This document shows positions 17,884-24,804 of a stretch of DNA of 64,000 bases, piece after piece. The position numbers and the translations under genes were made by a program. The notes under the pieces are model-generated. The model saw only the letters and a program-made list of their open reading frames with translations. It was not told the DNA's origin and did no database searches. This DNA is from JABDOU01 sp041567895 (lineage in GTDB: Bacteria > Actinomycetota > Acidimicrobiia > Spongiisociales > SHLN01): positions 5,961 through 69,960 of the forward strand of contig JBFGAX010000007.1 in NCBI GenBank assembly GCA_041567895.1. The letters run 5' to 3'. The stretch's first letter is position 1, and every line of letters begins with the position of its first letter.

Positions 17884-17901
17884 GCGAGCTTCCTTCCTGC
17901 T

Positions 17902-17923
17902 CCTTACCGCCTCAAGGGTAAGG
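17902..17923. promoter_or_regulatory. Inverted repeat in the leader of the rhodanese-MBL gene
   Basis: CCTTACC (17902-17908) and GGTAAGG (17917-17923) form a 7-bp perfect inverted repeat with an 8-base loop, between the ArsR-type operator and the start codon. In the mRNA it would be a hairpin just upstream of the ribosome-binding site. It could also be a second protein-binding site. Confidence 0.45.
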
Positions 17924-17929
17924 CAACAC

Positions 17930-17949
17930 ATATGCACGGACGTGCATAT
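17930..17949. promoter_or_regulatory. ArsR-type operator, copy 1 (upstream of rhodanese-MBL)
   Basis: ATATGCACGGACGTGCATAT is an inverted repeat with perfect 8-bp arms (ATATGCAC/GTGCATAT) and a 4-base centre. It lies 47 bases upstream of the rhodanese-MBL ATG. On the minus strand a TTGACG -35 box lies directly before it, so the operator covers the spacer and -10 region. The same outer sequence recurs at 18392-18411. ArsR proteins commonly bind ATA-rich imperfect palindromes of this size. Confidence 0.75.
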
Positions 17950-17989
17950 TCTCCGTCAAGCAGAATACAAGACCAATCGGCGCGCTGCG

Positions 17990-18328
17990 TCACGAGACGA
18001 CTGATGTCGTCCAATCGGGCGTGGAAGAGGTTGGCATCTGGTCGGCCATCACCTCTCGCAGGAGATCCATTGCCTGGATGATCTTCTGCGATGTGACGCG
18101 GTAATACACCCACTGGCCGTCCCGGCGGTCTTCGACAAGGCCCTTCTCTCGCAGGACCGCGAGATGTTGGGAAGCGTTGGCCTGGCTGATGCCGGCAGCG
18201 TCGGCCAGCTCGCTCACAGCACGCTCGCCGTCTCTCAGCGCGTTGATGATGAGCAGCCGCTTGGGATCGGCAAGACCCTTACACACGCTGGCGTGGAGCT
18301 GGGTCAGTTCTCGTTCGATGGCAGACAT
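17990..18328 (-). CDS. ArsR/SmtB-family repressor
   Basis: This 112-residue winged-helix protein has the ArsR pattern: LADPKRLLIINALRDGERAVSELADAAGISQANASQHLAVLREKGLVEDRRDGQWVYYRV. It contains a single cysteine (Cys16, in ASVCKGL) and lacks the CxC metal motif, so it is not a classical arsenic or zinc sensor. Its neighbours all handle protein-bound sulfur, so it probably senses sulfane sulfur or oxidative stress. The ATG at 18328 is chosen because TAAACT lies 7 bases upstream; the longer frame runs into the divergent promoter. Two copies of an inverted repeat flank the gene, one before dsrE-tusA and one before rhodanese-MBL. Confidence 0.9.
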   Translation of the reverse strand: MSAIERELTQLHASVCKGLADPKRLLIINALRDGERAVSELADAAGISQANASQHLAVLREKGLVEDRRDGQWVYYRVTSQKIIQAMDLLREVMADQMPTSSTPDWTTSVVS

Positions 18329-18335
18329 GCCGCTC

Positions 18336-18341
18336 AGTTTA
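18336..18341 (-). promoter_or_regulatory. -10 box of a leaderless promoter (ArsR gene)
   Basis: TAAACT on the minus strand ends 7 bases before the ATG at 18328. The operator copy at 18392-18411 lies about 50 bases further upstream, so repression of arsR itself would be indirect or partial. Confidence 0.45.
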
Positions 18342-18391
18342 CGCGAGACCGACGTGTCCTCGCCCTTCCGGTCGGCACGGTCTACACTCGT

Positions 18392-18411
18392 ATATGCGGC
18401 TACGTGCATAT
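18392..18411. promoter_or_regulatory. ArsR-type operator, copy 2 (upstream of dsrE-tusA)
   Basis: ATATGCGGCTACGTGCATAT shares 16 of 20 positions with the copy at 17930-17949, including both outer ATATGC and GTGCATAT ends. It lies 21 bases upstream of the DsrE-like ATG and just after a TACACT -10-like box (18383-18388), so it would cover the transcription start. Confidence 0.75.
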
Positions 18412-18432
18412 GTTTCCGCAGGAGGAAGGAAT

Positions 18433-18966
18433 ATGACAACCCTGGACCAGTCGACCGAAGCCTCGCCCGAGGCCGCCGACGAAACCCCCACCGCCGAGAA
18501 AATGGTCTTGATTGCCGCTTCCGGCGACCTGGACAAAGCCTGGCCGGTGATGATTCTCGCAACCACCGGGGCCGCCTACGGCATGGACGTTACGATTTTC
18601 TTCACGTTCTGGGGCCTTGGCATTCTCAAGCGACAGGACGCCGGTATCACCGGGGAAGATTGGCGTCAGCGGATGATGTCTGCCTTCACGGGCGGCAGCA
18701 CAGATGGCCTCAAGCTTTCGAAGATCAACTTCGGTGGTCTTGGAGCCAAGTTCATGCAAGACCTGGCTGACGAGAAGAATGTTGCCTCGGTTCAAGAGCT
18801 CCTGGAACTAGCCCAGGAGATGGGAGTCAAACTCTGGCCATGCGGCATGACCATGGATCTCATGGGCTTGCAGGAGAGTGATCTCATCGACGGCCTCGAC
18901 ACCCCTGCGGGTGCCGGCGCCGCCATCAGCCTCATGAAAGAAGCATCGATCAGCCTGTTCATTTGA
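18433..18966 (+). CDS. DsrE/DsrF/DrsH-like sulfur-relay protein
   Basis: This 177-residue protein matches the DsrE2 (DsrE/F/DrsH-like) family. The Rossmann-like core starts at KMVLIAASGDLDKAWPVMILATTGAAYGMDVTIFFTFWGLGILKR. The conserved cysteine is in KLWPCGMTMDLMGLQ, the position that accepts sulfane sulfur in these proteins. The N-terminal 22 residues are acidic and disordered. GGAGGAAGGA directly precedes the ATG at 18433. It is followed 11 bp later by tusA, forming a two-gene unit. DsrE2 and TusA genes are commonly paired and exchange persulfide in the cytoplasm. Confidence 0.9.
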   Translation: MTTLDQSTEASPEAADETPTAEKMVLIAASGDLDKAWPVMILATTGAAYGMDVTIFFTFWGLGILKRQDAGITGEDWRQRMMSAFTGGSTDGLKLSKINFGGLGAKFMQDLADEKNVASVQELLELAQEMGVKLWPCGMTMDLMGLQESDLIDGLDTPAGAGAAISLMKEASISLFI

Positions 18967-18977
18967 GAGGAATACAC

Positions 18978-19205
18978 ATGGAAGCAGATGTCACAGTTGA
19001 CGCACGCGGGCTGCAATGTCCGATGCCCGTTATCAAGGTCTCCCAGGCGATGAAGAATATGACGTCGGGTCAGACCCTCGCCATCGTCGCAACCGATCGG
19101 GGTGCGCTGAGCGATATTCCGGCGTGGGCCGGCGATATGGGACACTCGGTCAAGGAACAATTCGACCAGGACAACGAGTACCACTTCGTCCTCGAAAAGG
19201 GCTAG
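18978..19205 (+). CDS. tusA: TusA-family sulfurtransferase
   Basis: This 75-residue protein is a complete TusA: DVTVDARGLQCPMPVIKVSQAMKNM with the sulfur-carrying Cys14 in the CPMPV motif, then the beta strand QTLAIVATDRGALSDIPAWAGDMGHSV. It relays persulfide sulfur between donors and acceptors. GAGAGG lies 7 bases before the ATG at 18978. The gene is co-transcribed with the DsrE-like gene under one ArsR-type operator. Here it more likely serves sulfur oxidation or detoxification than tRNA thiolation, judging by the neighbours. Confidence 0.93.
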   Translation: MEADVTVDARGLQCPMPVIKVSQAMKNMTSGQTLAIVATDRGALSDIPAWAGDMGHSVKEQFDQDNEYHFVLEKG

Positions 19206-19215
19206 CTCGGCACCT

Positions 19216-20763
19216 CTAGAGCAATGCCTGCAGGGCGTTGAAAAATGCGGTGGCCATCTTCCGGTCTCCGACGTCGTTTGGATGCAATCCATCCGATAGA
19301 TCCCCGCCATATATCTGACCGTTGAGCGGCACCAACTCGACTGGCGATTCGGATGTCGTTTCAGCTATAGCCAGACCCATGAGCGCTTGGTTCATCTCAT
19401 CGACACGTGAAGGGAAGTCCTGGTTGCCCGTACACACGACGCCCTGGAAACACGGAAGCAGTTCGCCGAGCAGGACGATGACGTCCGGGTTTGCCGCCCG
19501 CAGGTTGGCGATGATGCCGGAGATGTCGGCCATGGCCGCGGGCGGATCGTACGGATAGGGGTTGTTGGGATCGCCGGGGGGTGAGGGCGCTCCCCAGATG
19601 TCGTTGACCCCGATGTGGATGATGGCCACGTCGGGCTTAAGAGCCGATATGGCATTCTCGGATTCGTACTGGAGCTGCGCGGTCTTGGCTCCTGACCGTG
19701 CCTGGTGGTCCTGATCGAAGTTCGGATCGGCGTAGCTGCCATTGCCGGGGGTGGTGAAGGACCCGACAAAATCCACCGCATGGCCCGCGGAGTTGAGATC
19801 GTGCCACAGGTAGAAACGATAGGTGTTTCCGTTGTACCCGCCCTGGTTGGACGTGTAGCCCTCGGTGATCGAGTCCCCGAGCGGCATGAGCGTGAACGGT
19901 GCAGCCGGAATCGTGGTAGTCGTGGTAGTCGTGGTTGTCGTGGTTGTCGTTGTGGTCGTTGTCGTCGTGGCCGCTACGGCTTCGATACGACCCGACAGCG
20001 GCATGAAGTTGCCCGACATGAAGGGCACCTCGAGGTCGGCTGCGCCCTGTTCGTTTTCGTAGGAGAGGTAGAAGACTCCGTCTGTGGGTCGGAAGATGCC
20101 GACCGAATCGTCGCCGTCGCCGTCCCAGTCGCCGGCAAGTATCCGGTCCGAAGGATCGCCGTAATAGAAGGAGTATTCGGCGACCCCCGAATCGAGACTG
20201 TTCCGGAAGTATGCGAAGCCGCTCGTATCGCGATAGAGGCCAATCGAATCGACGCCGTCACCGTCGAAGTCGCCTGCAAAGGGACGGTCACCGGGGTTAC
20301 CGAAGTCGAAGGAGAACTCAGCGGTAACCGTGCCGAGCCGATTCGCCACGTAGACCTTGCCGGCCCGATAAATAGATAACGTGTCGCATCCGTCGTCGTT
20401 CCAATCCCCCACCAGCGGAATGTCACCGCCGAGGCCGTAATAGAACTCCCGGTCGGCCACACCAAACGAGTTGGTTTCGCGCAGGTACACGAAGCCATTC
20501 GAGGGCCGGAACATGCCGACCGTTGCAACCCCGTCGCAGTCCCAATCGCCCAGGAGTGGCGTGTCGCCCGGATTGCCGTAGTAAAACGAATGCAAGCTGC
20601 CGTCGGCGTGTCGGATTGTCCACTGCCCGGTTGCCACATTGAAGAGAGCAATCTGATCGTCCGGCCCCGAAGCGCGCGCTGGCTCCTGTCCGTTCATCAT
20701 GGATATGAGGGCTGCAGCCAACAGCGCCACTACCGCTGCCAGCCCCGCCAATCGCTGTCTCAT
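19216..20763 (-). CDS. Secreted SGNH/GDSL hydrolase with N-terminal FG-GAP-like repeats
   Basis: The 515-residue precursor has a signal peptide (MRQRLAGLAAVVALLAAALISMM). Five or so repeats with GDWDGDGVDSxGxFRP pattern follow, with acidic calcium-loop-like turns typical of FG-GAP/VCBS-type propellers. A linker of 19 consecutive threonines precedes a C-terminal SGNH hydrolase. In that domain the catalytic Ser is in LMPLGDSITEGY, block III is GVNDIW, and the Asp-His pair is in DGLHPND. The enzyme would deacylate or de-esterify a polysaccharide or lipid outside the cell. GGGAGA before the ATG at 20763 decides this start over upstream in-frame ATGs. The Thr linker is a likely O-glycosylation site. 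Confidence 0.88.
   Translation of the reverse strand: MRQRLAGLAAVVALLAAALISMMNGQEPARASGPDDQIALFNVATGQWTIRHADGSLHSFYYGNPGDTPLLGDWDCDGVATVGMFRPSNGFVYLRETNSFGVADREFYYGLGGDIPLVGDWNDDGCDTLSIYRAGKVYVANRLGTVTAEFSFDFGNPGDRPFAGDFDGDGVDSIGLYRDTSGFAYFRNSLDSGVAEYSFYYGDPSDRILAGDWDGDGDDSVGIFRPTDGVFYLSYENEQGAADLEVPFMSGNFMPLSGRIEAVAATTTTTTTTTTTTTTTTTTTIPAAPFTLMPLGDSITEGYTSNQGGYNGNTYRFYLWHDLNSAGHAVDFVGSFTTPGNGSYADPNFDQDHQARSGAKTAQLQYESENAISALKPDVAIIHIGVNDIWGAPSPPGDPNNPYPYDPPAAMADISGIIANLRAANPDVIVLLGELLPCFQGVVCTGNQDFPSRVDEMNQALMGLAIAETTSESPVELVPLNGQIYGGDLSDGLHPNDVGDRKMATAFFNALQALL
19912..19968. repeat. ACN-triplet microsatellite encoding 19 threonines
   Basis: On the minus strand 19 consecutive ACN codons (mixed ACG, ACA, ACC, ACT) encode the linker of the SGNH hydrolase. 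Mixed codon use shows selection for the Thr tract rather than a recent pure slippage run. Confidence 0.85.
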
Positions 20764-20830
20764 TGGTCTCCCGGTGCGTACCCGCATCAACGTACTGGCT
20801 GCAGCCCGCCGGGGGGATGAGTTGGCGGCC

Positions 20831-21385
20831 CTATTTTCTGGAAGCGGCAATCACCCCATCTTCGGTAACGAGGTGACTCACAGGTACATCATGTGCCTCG
20901 TGCGGAAGCGAAAGCACGATCCGCTCTTGAGGCACGACCCCCACGGTATAGGTGTCCGGCTCCATTCGAACCAGCAACTGGTCGTAGTAGCCCGCACCCC
21001 ACCCAAGCCGGTTTCCTCTGCGATCGAACGCCAGCCCTGGCACGAGCACAACATCGATCATGGAAGGTTCAATCTCGTCGGCATCAGCAGCAGGTTGCAT
21101 GTATCCAAAGCGGTGCCGCTCCATCGGTACATCAGCCGGGTGAATCGTCAGTGGACCCTTGAGGGGGGTTCGGGTTGTCGCAAACGAGGAATTGACAAGC
21201 CCGTCCATGAGCCCGGTGACGTCCGGCTCACCCTTCAGCGGCATGTACAGGAGTATCCAGGAGGCTTCCCGGATCGGAGCCCACGAGGCGAGATGCCGCA
21301 CCATGTGCCTCGATACGATCGAGGCGTCGGCGCCGAGGATGAGCTCTTTTGCCCAGGCGCGCCATTCCTCTTTGGAGGAGTTCAT
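20831..21385 (-). CDS. 5-formyltetrahydrofolate cyclo-ligase family protein
   Basis: This 184-residue protein has the MTHFS signature VLVPGLAFDRRGNRLGWGAGYYDQLL near residues 112-137, including the glycine-rich ATP/substrate loop. An N-terminal helical region KEEWRAWAKELIL replaces the usual basic helix. It converts 5-formyl-THF to 5,10-methenyl-THF using ATP. Its ATG overlaps the stop of the upstream SDR gene by 4 bp (ATGA), so it is translated from the same mRNA. The N-terminal part is more divergent than in standard enzymes, so a related activity is possible. Confidence 0.87.
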   Translation of the reverse strand: MNSSKEEWRAWAKELILGADASIVSRHMVRHLASWAPIREASWILLYMPLKGEPDVTGLMDGLVNSSFATTRTPLKGPLTIHPADVPMERHRFGYMQPAADADEIEPSMIDVVLVPGLAFDRRGNRLGWGAGYYDQLLVRMEPDTYTVGVVPQERIVLSLPHEAHDVPVSHLVTEDGVIAASRK

Positions 21386-22293
21386 CTCGAGAGCTTTGGC
21401 ACGATCTTGGAGAATTCGTCCGCGCTGGTCTCGGGTATCACGAACCCATCGGTCGATCTGATCTCGGCGACGTTGCTCTCGATATCTGTAACCGTGATGG
21501 GACCTTCCGAGAGGGGCTTGGTGTAGCCCTGGGTCAAGCCGATGAACACCCGACTCACGGTTCCCCCACCCACCGACCAGATCTCGCCGGTGAGCTCACA
21601 ATCTTCAGACGCCAGATACGCCACCGCCGGCGACACCTGAGAAGGCCCGAACGCATCCCGGAAACCATCAATACCGGCAAGGAGACCCTCGGTCATGCGC
21701 GTCGTGGCAATCGGCGCAACCGCGTTTGCCTTGATGTTGTACCTGGCGCCTTCGATCGCCAGCACGTTCGTCATACCGATGAGACCCGCCTTCGCGGCGC
21801 CGTAATTGGTCTGACCGAAGTTGCCGAACAGGCCGGAGCCGGACGTGGTAACGACGACCCGTCCATACGCCTGCTCCTTCATGTGCCCGAATGCCGCCAT
21901 GGTCACGTAGAACGCACCTCTGAGATGAACGTCGAGCACGAGCTCGACCTCCCGCGGACTCATCTTGGCAAACGATTTGTCACGGAGGATGCCGGCATTG
22001 TTGATCACGACATCGATGCGGCCGAATTCGTCGAGAGCCTTTTGAACAATGGCTCTGCCGCCTTCGGGCGTTGCGACCGACGAATATTCGGCGACCGCCG
22101 CTCCCCCGGCCTCGACGATGTCTGCGACGACTTCGTCTGCTGCGGCCGAGCCTGCCCCCGTCCCATCAACCGCCCCGCCCAGATCGTTGACAACCACCGC
22201 GGCTCCCAGTTCGGCGAGAAGGAGTGCGTGCTGCTTGCCGAGACCGCCTCCTGCGCCCGTCACTATGGCAACCCGATTCTTGAAATCAATCAT
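21382..22293 (-). CDS. Short-chain dehydrogenase (MFE-2 / HSD17B4-like 3-hydroxyacyl-CoA dehydrogenase)
   Basis: This 303-residue SDR has the NAD-binding motif TGAGGGLGKQHALLLAELGA, NNAGILRDKSF, the catalytic Ser in VVTTSGSGLFGNFGQ, and the YGAAK active-site pair. The longer NDLGGAVDGTG insertion after strand 2 and the C-terminal extension are typical of the (3R)-hydroxyacyl-CoA dehydrogenase unit of multifunctional enzyme type 2. The start is set at the ATG at 22293; the codon before is TTG. A GC-rich hairpin plus T6 run ends directly before the start codon, and TAGCCT sits at -12 to -7, so the transcript is probably leaderless. It is coupled to the folate cyclo-ligase gene. Confidence 0.88.
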   Translation of the reverse strand: MIDFKNRVAIVTGAGGGLGKQHALLLAELGAAVVVNDLGGAVDGTGAGSAAADEVVADIVEAGGAAVAEYSSVATPEGGRAIVQKALDEFGRIDVVINNAGILRDKSFAKMSPREVELVLDVHLRGAFYVTMAAFGHMKEQAYGRVVVTTSGSGLFGNFGQTNYGAAKAGLIGMTNVLAIEGARYNIKANAVAPIATTRMTEGLLAGIDGFRDAFGPSQVSPAVAYLASEDCELTGEIWSVGGGTVSRVFIGLTQGYTKPLSEGPITVTDIESNVAEIRSTDGFVIPETSADEFSKIVPKLSR

Positions 22294-22294
22294 C

Positions 22295-22345
22295 AAAAAA
22301 GGCTACCCCCGGGCCTTCGAGACACAGCGTCTGAAAACCCGGGGG
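22295..22345 (-). terminator. Rho-independent terminator of the DUF4349 gene, with an embedded -10 box for the SDR
   Basis: Reading the minus strand, CCCCCGGG (22345-22338) pairs with CCCGGGGG (22313-22306) across a 24-base loop and is followed by TAGCCTTTTTTG. This is a textbook GC-stem plus T-run terminator 10 bases after the DUF4349 stop. TAGCCT (22305-22300) is also at -12 to -7 of the SDR ATG, so the end of one transcript and the start of the next overlap. Confidence 0.72.
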
Positions 22346-22354
22346 CACCCCGGT

Positions 22355-23728
22355 CTAGGCGTCGACCAACTCTTCGACGTCACCTTCGACGTCGGCGTCG
22401 GGCACGGGAGAACCGGCCTCGTCGGTGCGACGTGGCCAACGACGCCAGACCAACCAGATCACCAGCGCGAGGCCGAGGAACGGTAGAGCTGCGCCGAGCA
22501 GAAGGACTGCGTACAACATCACGGCCACGAACACCTCGAGGCTCGCCGCCAGGCCATCCATGAAGGTCGGAATACCTTCTGGCTCGAACGTTGTGATGAT
22601 TCCGGAGTCGGTGTCGCCAACCGTGCGCCCTCCGATCGGTTCACCCTCATCATCAACCGGCGTCGCCGAAACGTTCGTATTGAACCTGATGTTTTCGGAG
22701 GCAATCATCTCGTGAGCGACGACAAATGACTCGCCTGGTTCGAGAGGTGCGGTCGGGTCTCCACTCACGAGGGTCAGCTCGTCGAGCTCGATATCGAGCG
22801 TCGCATCGATCAGCTCGACGTTCGAGAGCGTGGTATCGCCGGTGTTCATTATTTCGTAGCAAATGGTGACTGGAGTCTCCTGCTCGATGCGGAACAACTC
22901 ACCGCCCGGGCATGACACCCCGGTGTTGTGTCCTTCGTAGTGCGTGACGAAAAGGTCGATCGATGGAGCGCTGTTCTTCTGCACGATGCTCAGTACGATC
23001 GTGGCCAGCGCAACCTGGTCCTCGAGTGTGCGAAGCTGTCCCCGCAAGGTCTCGAGCTGGGTCTCACGCTCGAGAAGCTGCTTTTCGAGCGTGGCGATTG
23101 TGTTGATGTCCGACGCCTCGGCCAGGAACGCTTGCAATCTCGTCACGCTCGCCTGTGCTGTGACGATCCGGCTTTCAAGATCCACGATCCGCTCGGTTAC
23201 GTCGTCCGCAGTAATGCTCTGGCTCCTGATCTCACCAATCGAACCCAACCGATCAAGCGCTTCCTGGAAATCCTCCGGGAACACTTTGAAGGTCAGGGTG
23301 CTCGTGGCATTTGCTCCACCTTGAGACTGCTGGCCGAACAAGAAGCCACCGAGGCTCTGGATCAAGCGCGATGCCTCGCGGCTGGCTTCGGCCACATCGG
23401 CTGCCGACATCTGCAGCTGCGCGAAGTAGATGATGTCGCGCCCGATGACGTCAGTTTGAAACACGGCAGGCTCAACCCCACCGTCTCCCGAGAATTCGTC
23501 GCCCGTGGGTGCCTCCGGCGAATCCTGTGCATTCTCGCCTTCGCCGGTGTCTCCGACAGCCGACCGGTTCAAGATAGTGGCCGCATTCGCGTCGTACGAA
23601 AACGATTCCGTTGGAGCCATTTCCGCGTCGGTGCTCGATTCGTCGCCGGCCGCGCACGCCGCCGCCACCATCGCGAAGGCCAACAGCAAAGCTATGAGCC
23701 GCCTCAGGTCGGGAACTGTTCTCTTCAT
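22355..23728 (-). CDS. DUF4349 membrane-anchored lipoprotein
   Basis: The 457-residue precursor begins with a lipoprotein signal (LIALLLAFAMVAAAC, Cys25). A disordered acidic region follows, then a DUF4349 domain at about 95-255. That domain includes ADVAEASREASRLIQSLGGF, PEDFQEALDRLGSIGEIRSQSITADDVTERIVDLESR and a coiled coil around TLEKQLLERETQLETLRGQLRTLEDQ. A cysteine-containing beta domain of CARDB/DUF11 type, one transmembrane helix near 405-435 and a basic cytosolic tail complete it. A GGAG site precedes the ATG. The function is not established. The extra beta domain between DUF4349 and the membrane helix is unusual. It is followed by a strong terminator. Confidence 0.8.
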   Translation of the reverse strand: MKRTVPDLRRLIALLLAFAMVAAACAAGDESSTDAEMAPTESFSYDANAATILNRSAVGDTGEGENAQDSPEAPTGDEFSGDGGVEPAVFQTDVIGRDIIYFAQLQMSAADVAEASREASRLIQSLGGFLFGQQSQGGANATSTLTFKVFPEDFQEALDRLGSIGEIRSQSITADDVTERIVDLESRIVTAQASVTRLQAFLAEASDINTIATLEKQLLERETQLETLRGQLRTLEDQVALATIVLSIVQKNSAPSIDLFVTHYEGHNTGVSCPGGELFRIEQETPVTICYEIMNTGDTTLSNVELIDATLDIELDELTLVSGDPTAPLEPGESFVVAHEMIASENIRFNTNVSATPVDDEGEPIGGRTVGDTDSGIITTFEPEGIPTFMDGLAASLEVFVAVMLYAVLLLGAALPFLGLALVIWLVWRRWPRRTDEAGSPVPDADVEGDVEELVDA

Positions 23729-23802
23729 CTGTTACTCCATTGTGTTTGATCGACCGTGGCGGCCTCTGTGTTTACGTCGTTGGTGTGACGGCGGCTATCC
23801 CT

Positions 23803-23853
23803 CGCGAAGTTCCCCGCCGGATACGCGAAGTTCTCCCGTATCTCGCGAAGTCC
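23803..23853. promoter_or_regulatory. Three helically phased direct repeats in the divergent promoter region
   Basis: CGCGAAGTTC occurs at 23803-23812 and 23824-23833, and CGCGAAGTCC at 23844-23853. The spacing is 21 and 20 bp, close to two helical turns, so all copies face one side of the DNA. They lie in the 266-bp gap between the DUF4349 gene (minus) and the LuxR-type gene (plus), about 75-125 bp upstream of the former. Iterated phased repeats are typical of cooperative activator or repressor binding. The rest of the gap shows no gene. Confidence 0.6.
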
Positions 23854-23994
23854 TGCGAAAAATGTGGATTAAAGCGACTTTGAGTGGCGCGTTCCACGAG
23901 TGTTCGTTAATCTCATCACTGGGACAACACAATCAAAAGGTGCCGATGTTGATCGGCGTCACCGGGACATGGCGGGAAGGTTCGAGGTGGGTTG

Positions 23995-24681
23995 GTGGTA
24001 ACGGGAAACGGCGTCGGGAGCGCCAACGGTGCACGGCAGCACCGTGTGCTGCTCGTGGGTCAGGAACGGCTCGTGATGGACGCTTTGCGGGTGGCTCTGC
24101 AATCCAATCGGATGAACGTCGTCTCGACGTCCGGAGCCGAAGCAACCGAGGTCATGAAGAGCGTCGCCTCCGTTCGACCTGAAATCGTGATCATCGGAGA
24201 TCGACACGATCGTCCGCACCTCATCGAAAAACTCGCAGCGCTCGATACCAAAGTTCTCGTGATCTGTCCGGACAACCGGGTGGTGGAAGCGAGATGCATC
24301 GTCGCCGGGGCGGCGGCCATTCTCAACATGGGCCAGCCCTACAACGAACTCCTGCAAACGATCGACGACATACTCGCCGGCAAGGTGCTCGTGAGCAAGG
24401 CCTATCTGCAGGAAATGCAGCTGGTCATGCGGGAAATGAGGCAGATCGAACGGGATCGACGCAAGAAGTACGAGCGTCTCACGCTTCGTGAAATGGCGAT
24501 CCTGGCCGAGATCTCGTCGGGACGCAGCGCAACAGAAATCGCCGAATCTTCCTATACCTCGGTCAATACCGTGCGCAGCCACATCAAATCGGTTCTGCAG
24601 AAACTCGAGGTGAACTCACAGGTGCAGGCGGTGGCGATGGCCCACCAAAACGGTTGGCTCACCGAGCCGCTCCCGGCCTAG
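23995..24681 (+). CDS. LuxR-type regulator with a degenerate receiver domain
   Basis: This 228-residue protein has a NarL-like layout: a receiver-like domain (about 15-125) and a C-terminal LuxR HTH (RLTLREMAILAEISSGRSATEIAESSYTSVNTVRSHIKSVLQKL). In the receiver the acidic pair of the first strand is replaced (VLLVGQERLV instead of VLLVDDH). The phospho-acceptor strand reads PEIVIIGDRHD, with Gly where Asp is expected or an Asp shifted by one. Phosphorylation-independent control is therefore likely. A coiled segment MREMRQIERDRRKKYERL links the domains. The start is GTG 23995, 5 bases after GAGGTGGG; a TTG lies one codon earlier. It converges on the end of the Tad operon. Confidence 0.85.
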   Translation: MVTGNGVGSANGARQHRVLLVGQERLVMDALRVALQSNRMNVVSTSGAEATEVMKSVASVRPEIVIIGDRHDRPHLIEKLAALDTKVLVICPDNRVVEARCIVAGAAAILNMGQPYNELLQTIDDILAGKVLVSKAYLQEMQLVMREMRQIERDRRKKYERLTLREMAILAEISSGRSATEIAESSYTSVNTVRSHIKSVLQKLEVNSQVQAVAMAHQNGWLTEPLPA

Positions 24682-24804
24682 TTCGAGCGTCTCCACGACC
24701 GCCTAGATCACTTCTGATCCGCGCCTCTACTCGACGTTGCGCAGATGACCGAGCAACGCAGTCTCGCGAGAGCAGCGTGACCTACGTTACGGGAGGCGAG
24801 ACCT

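Noticed and set aside
19705..20379. Valine-rich plus-strand frame opposite the SGNH hydrolase
   Set aside because: The valine-rich and glycine-rich stretches are the complement of the threonine linker and propeller repeats.
24682..24804. Terminator between the convergent LuxR-type gene and the Tad operon end
   Set aside because: Only short imperfect inverted repeats and no T-run are present; I cannot support a call.
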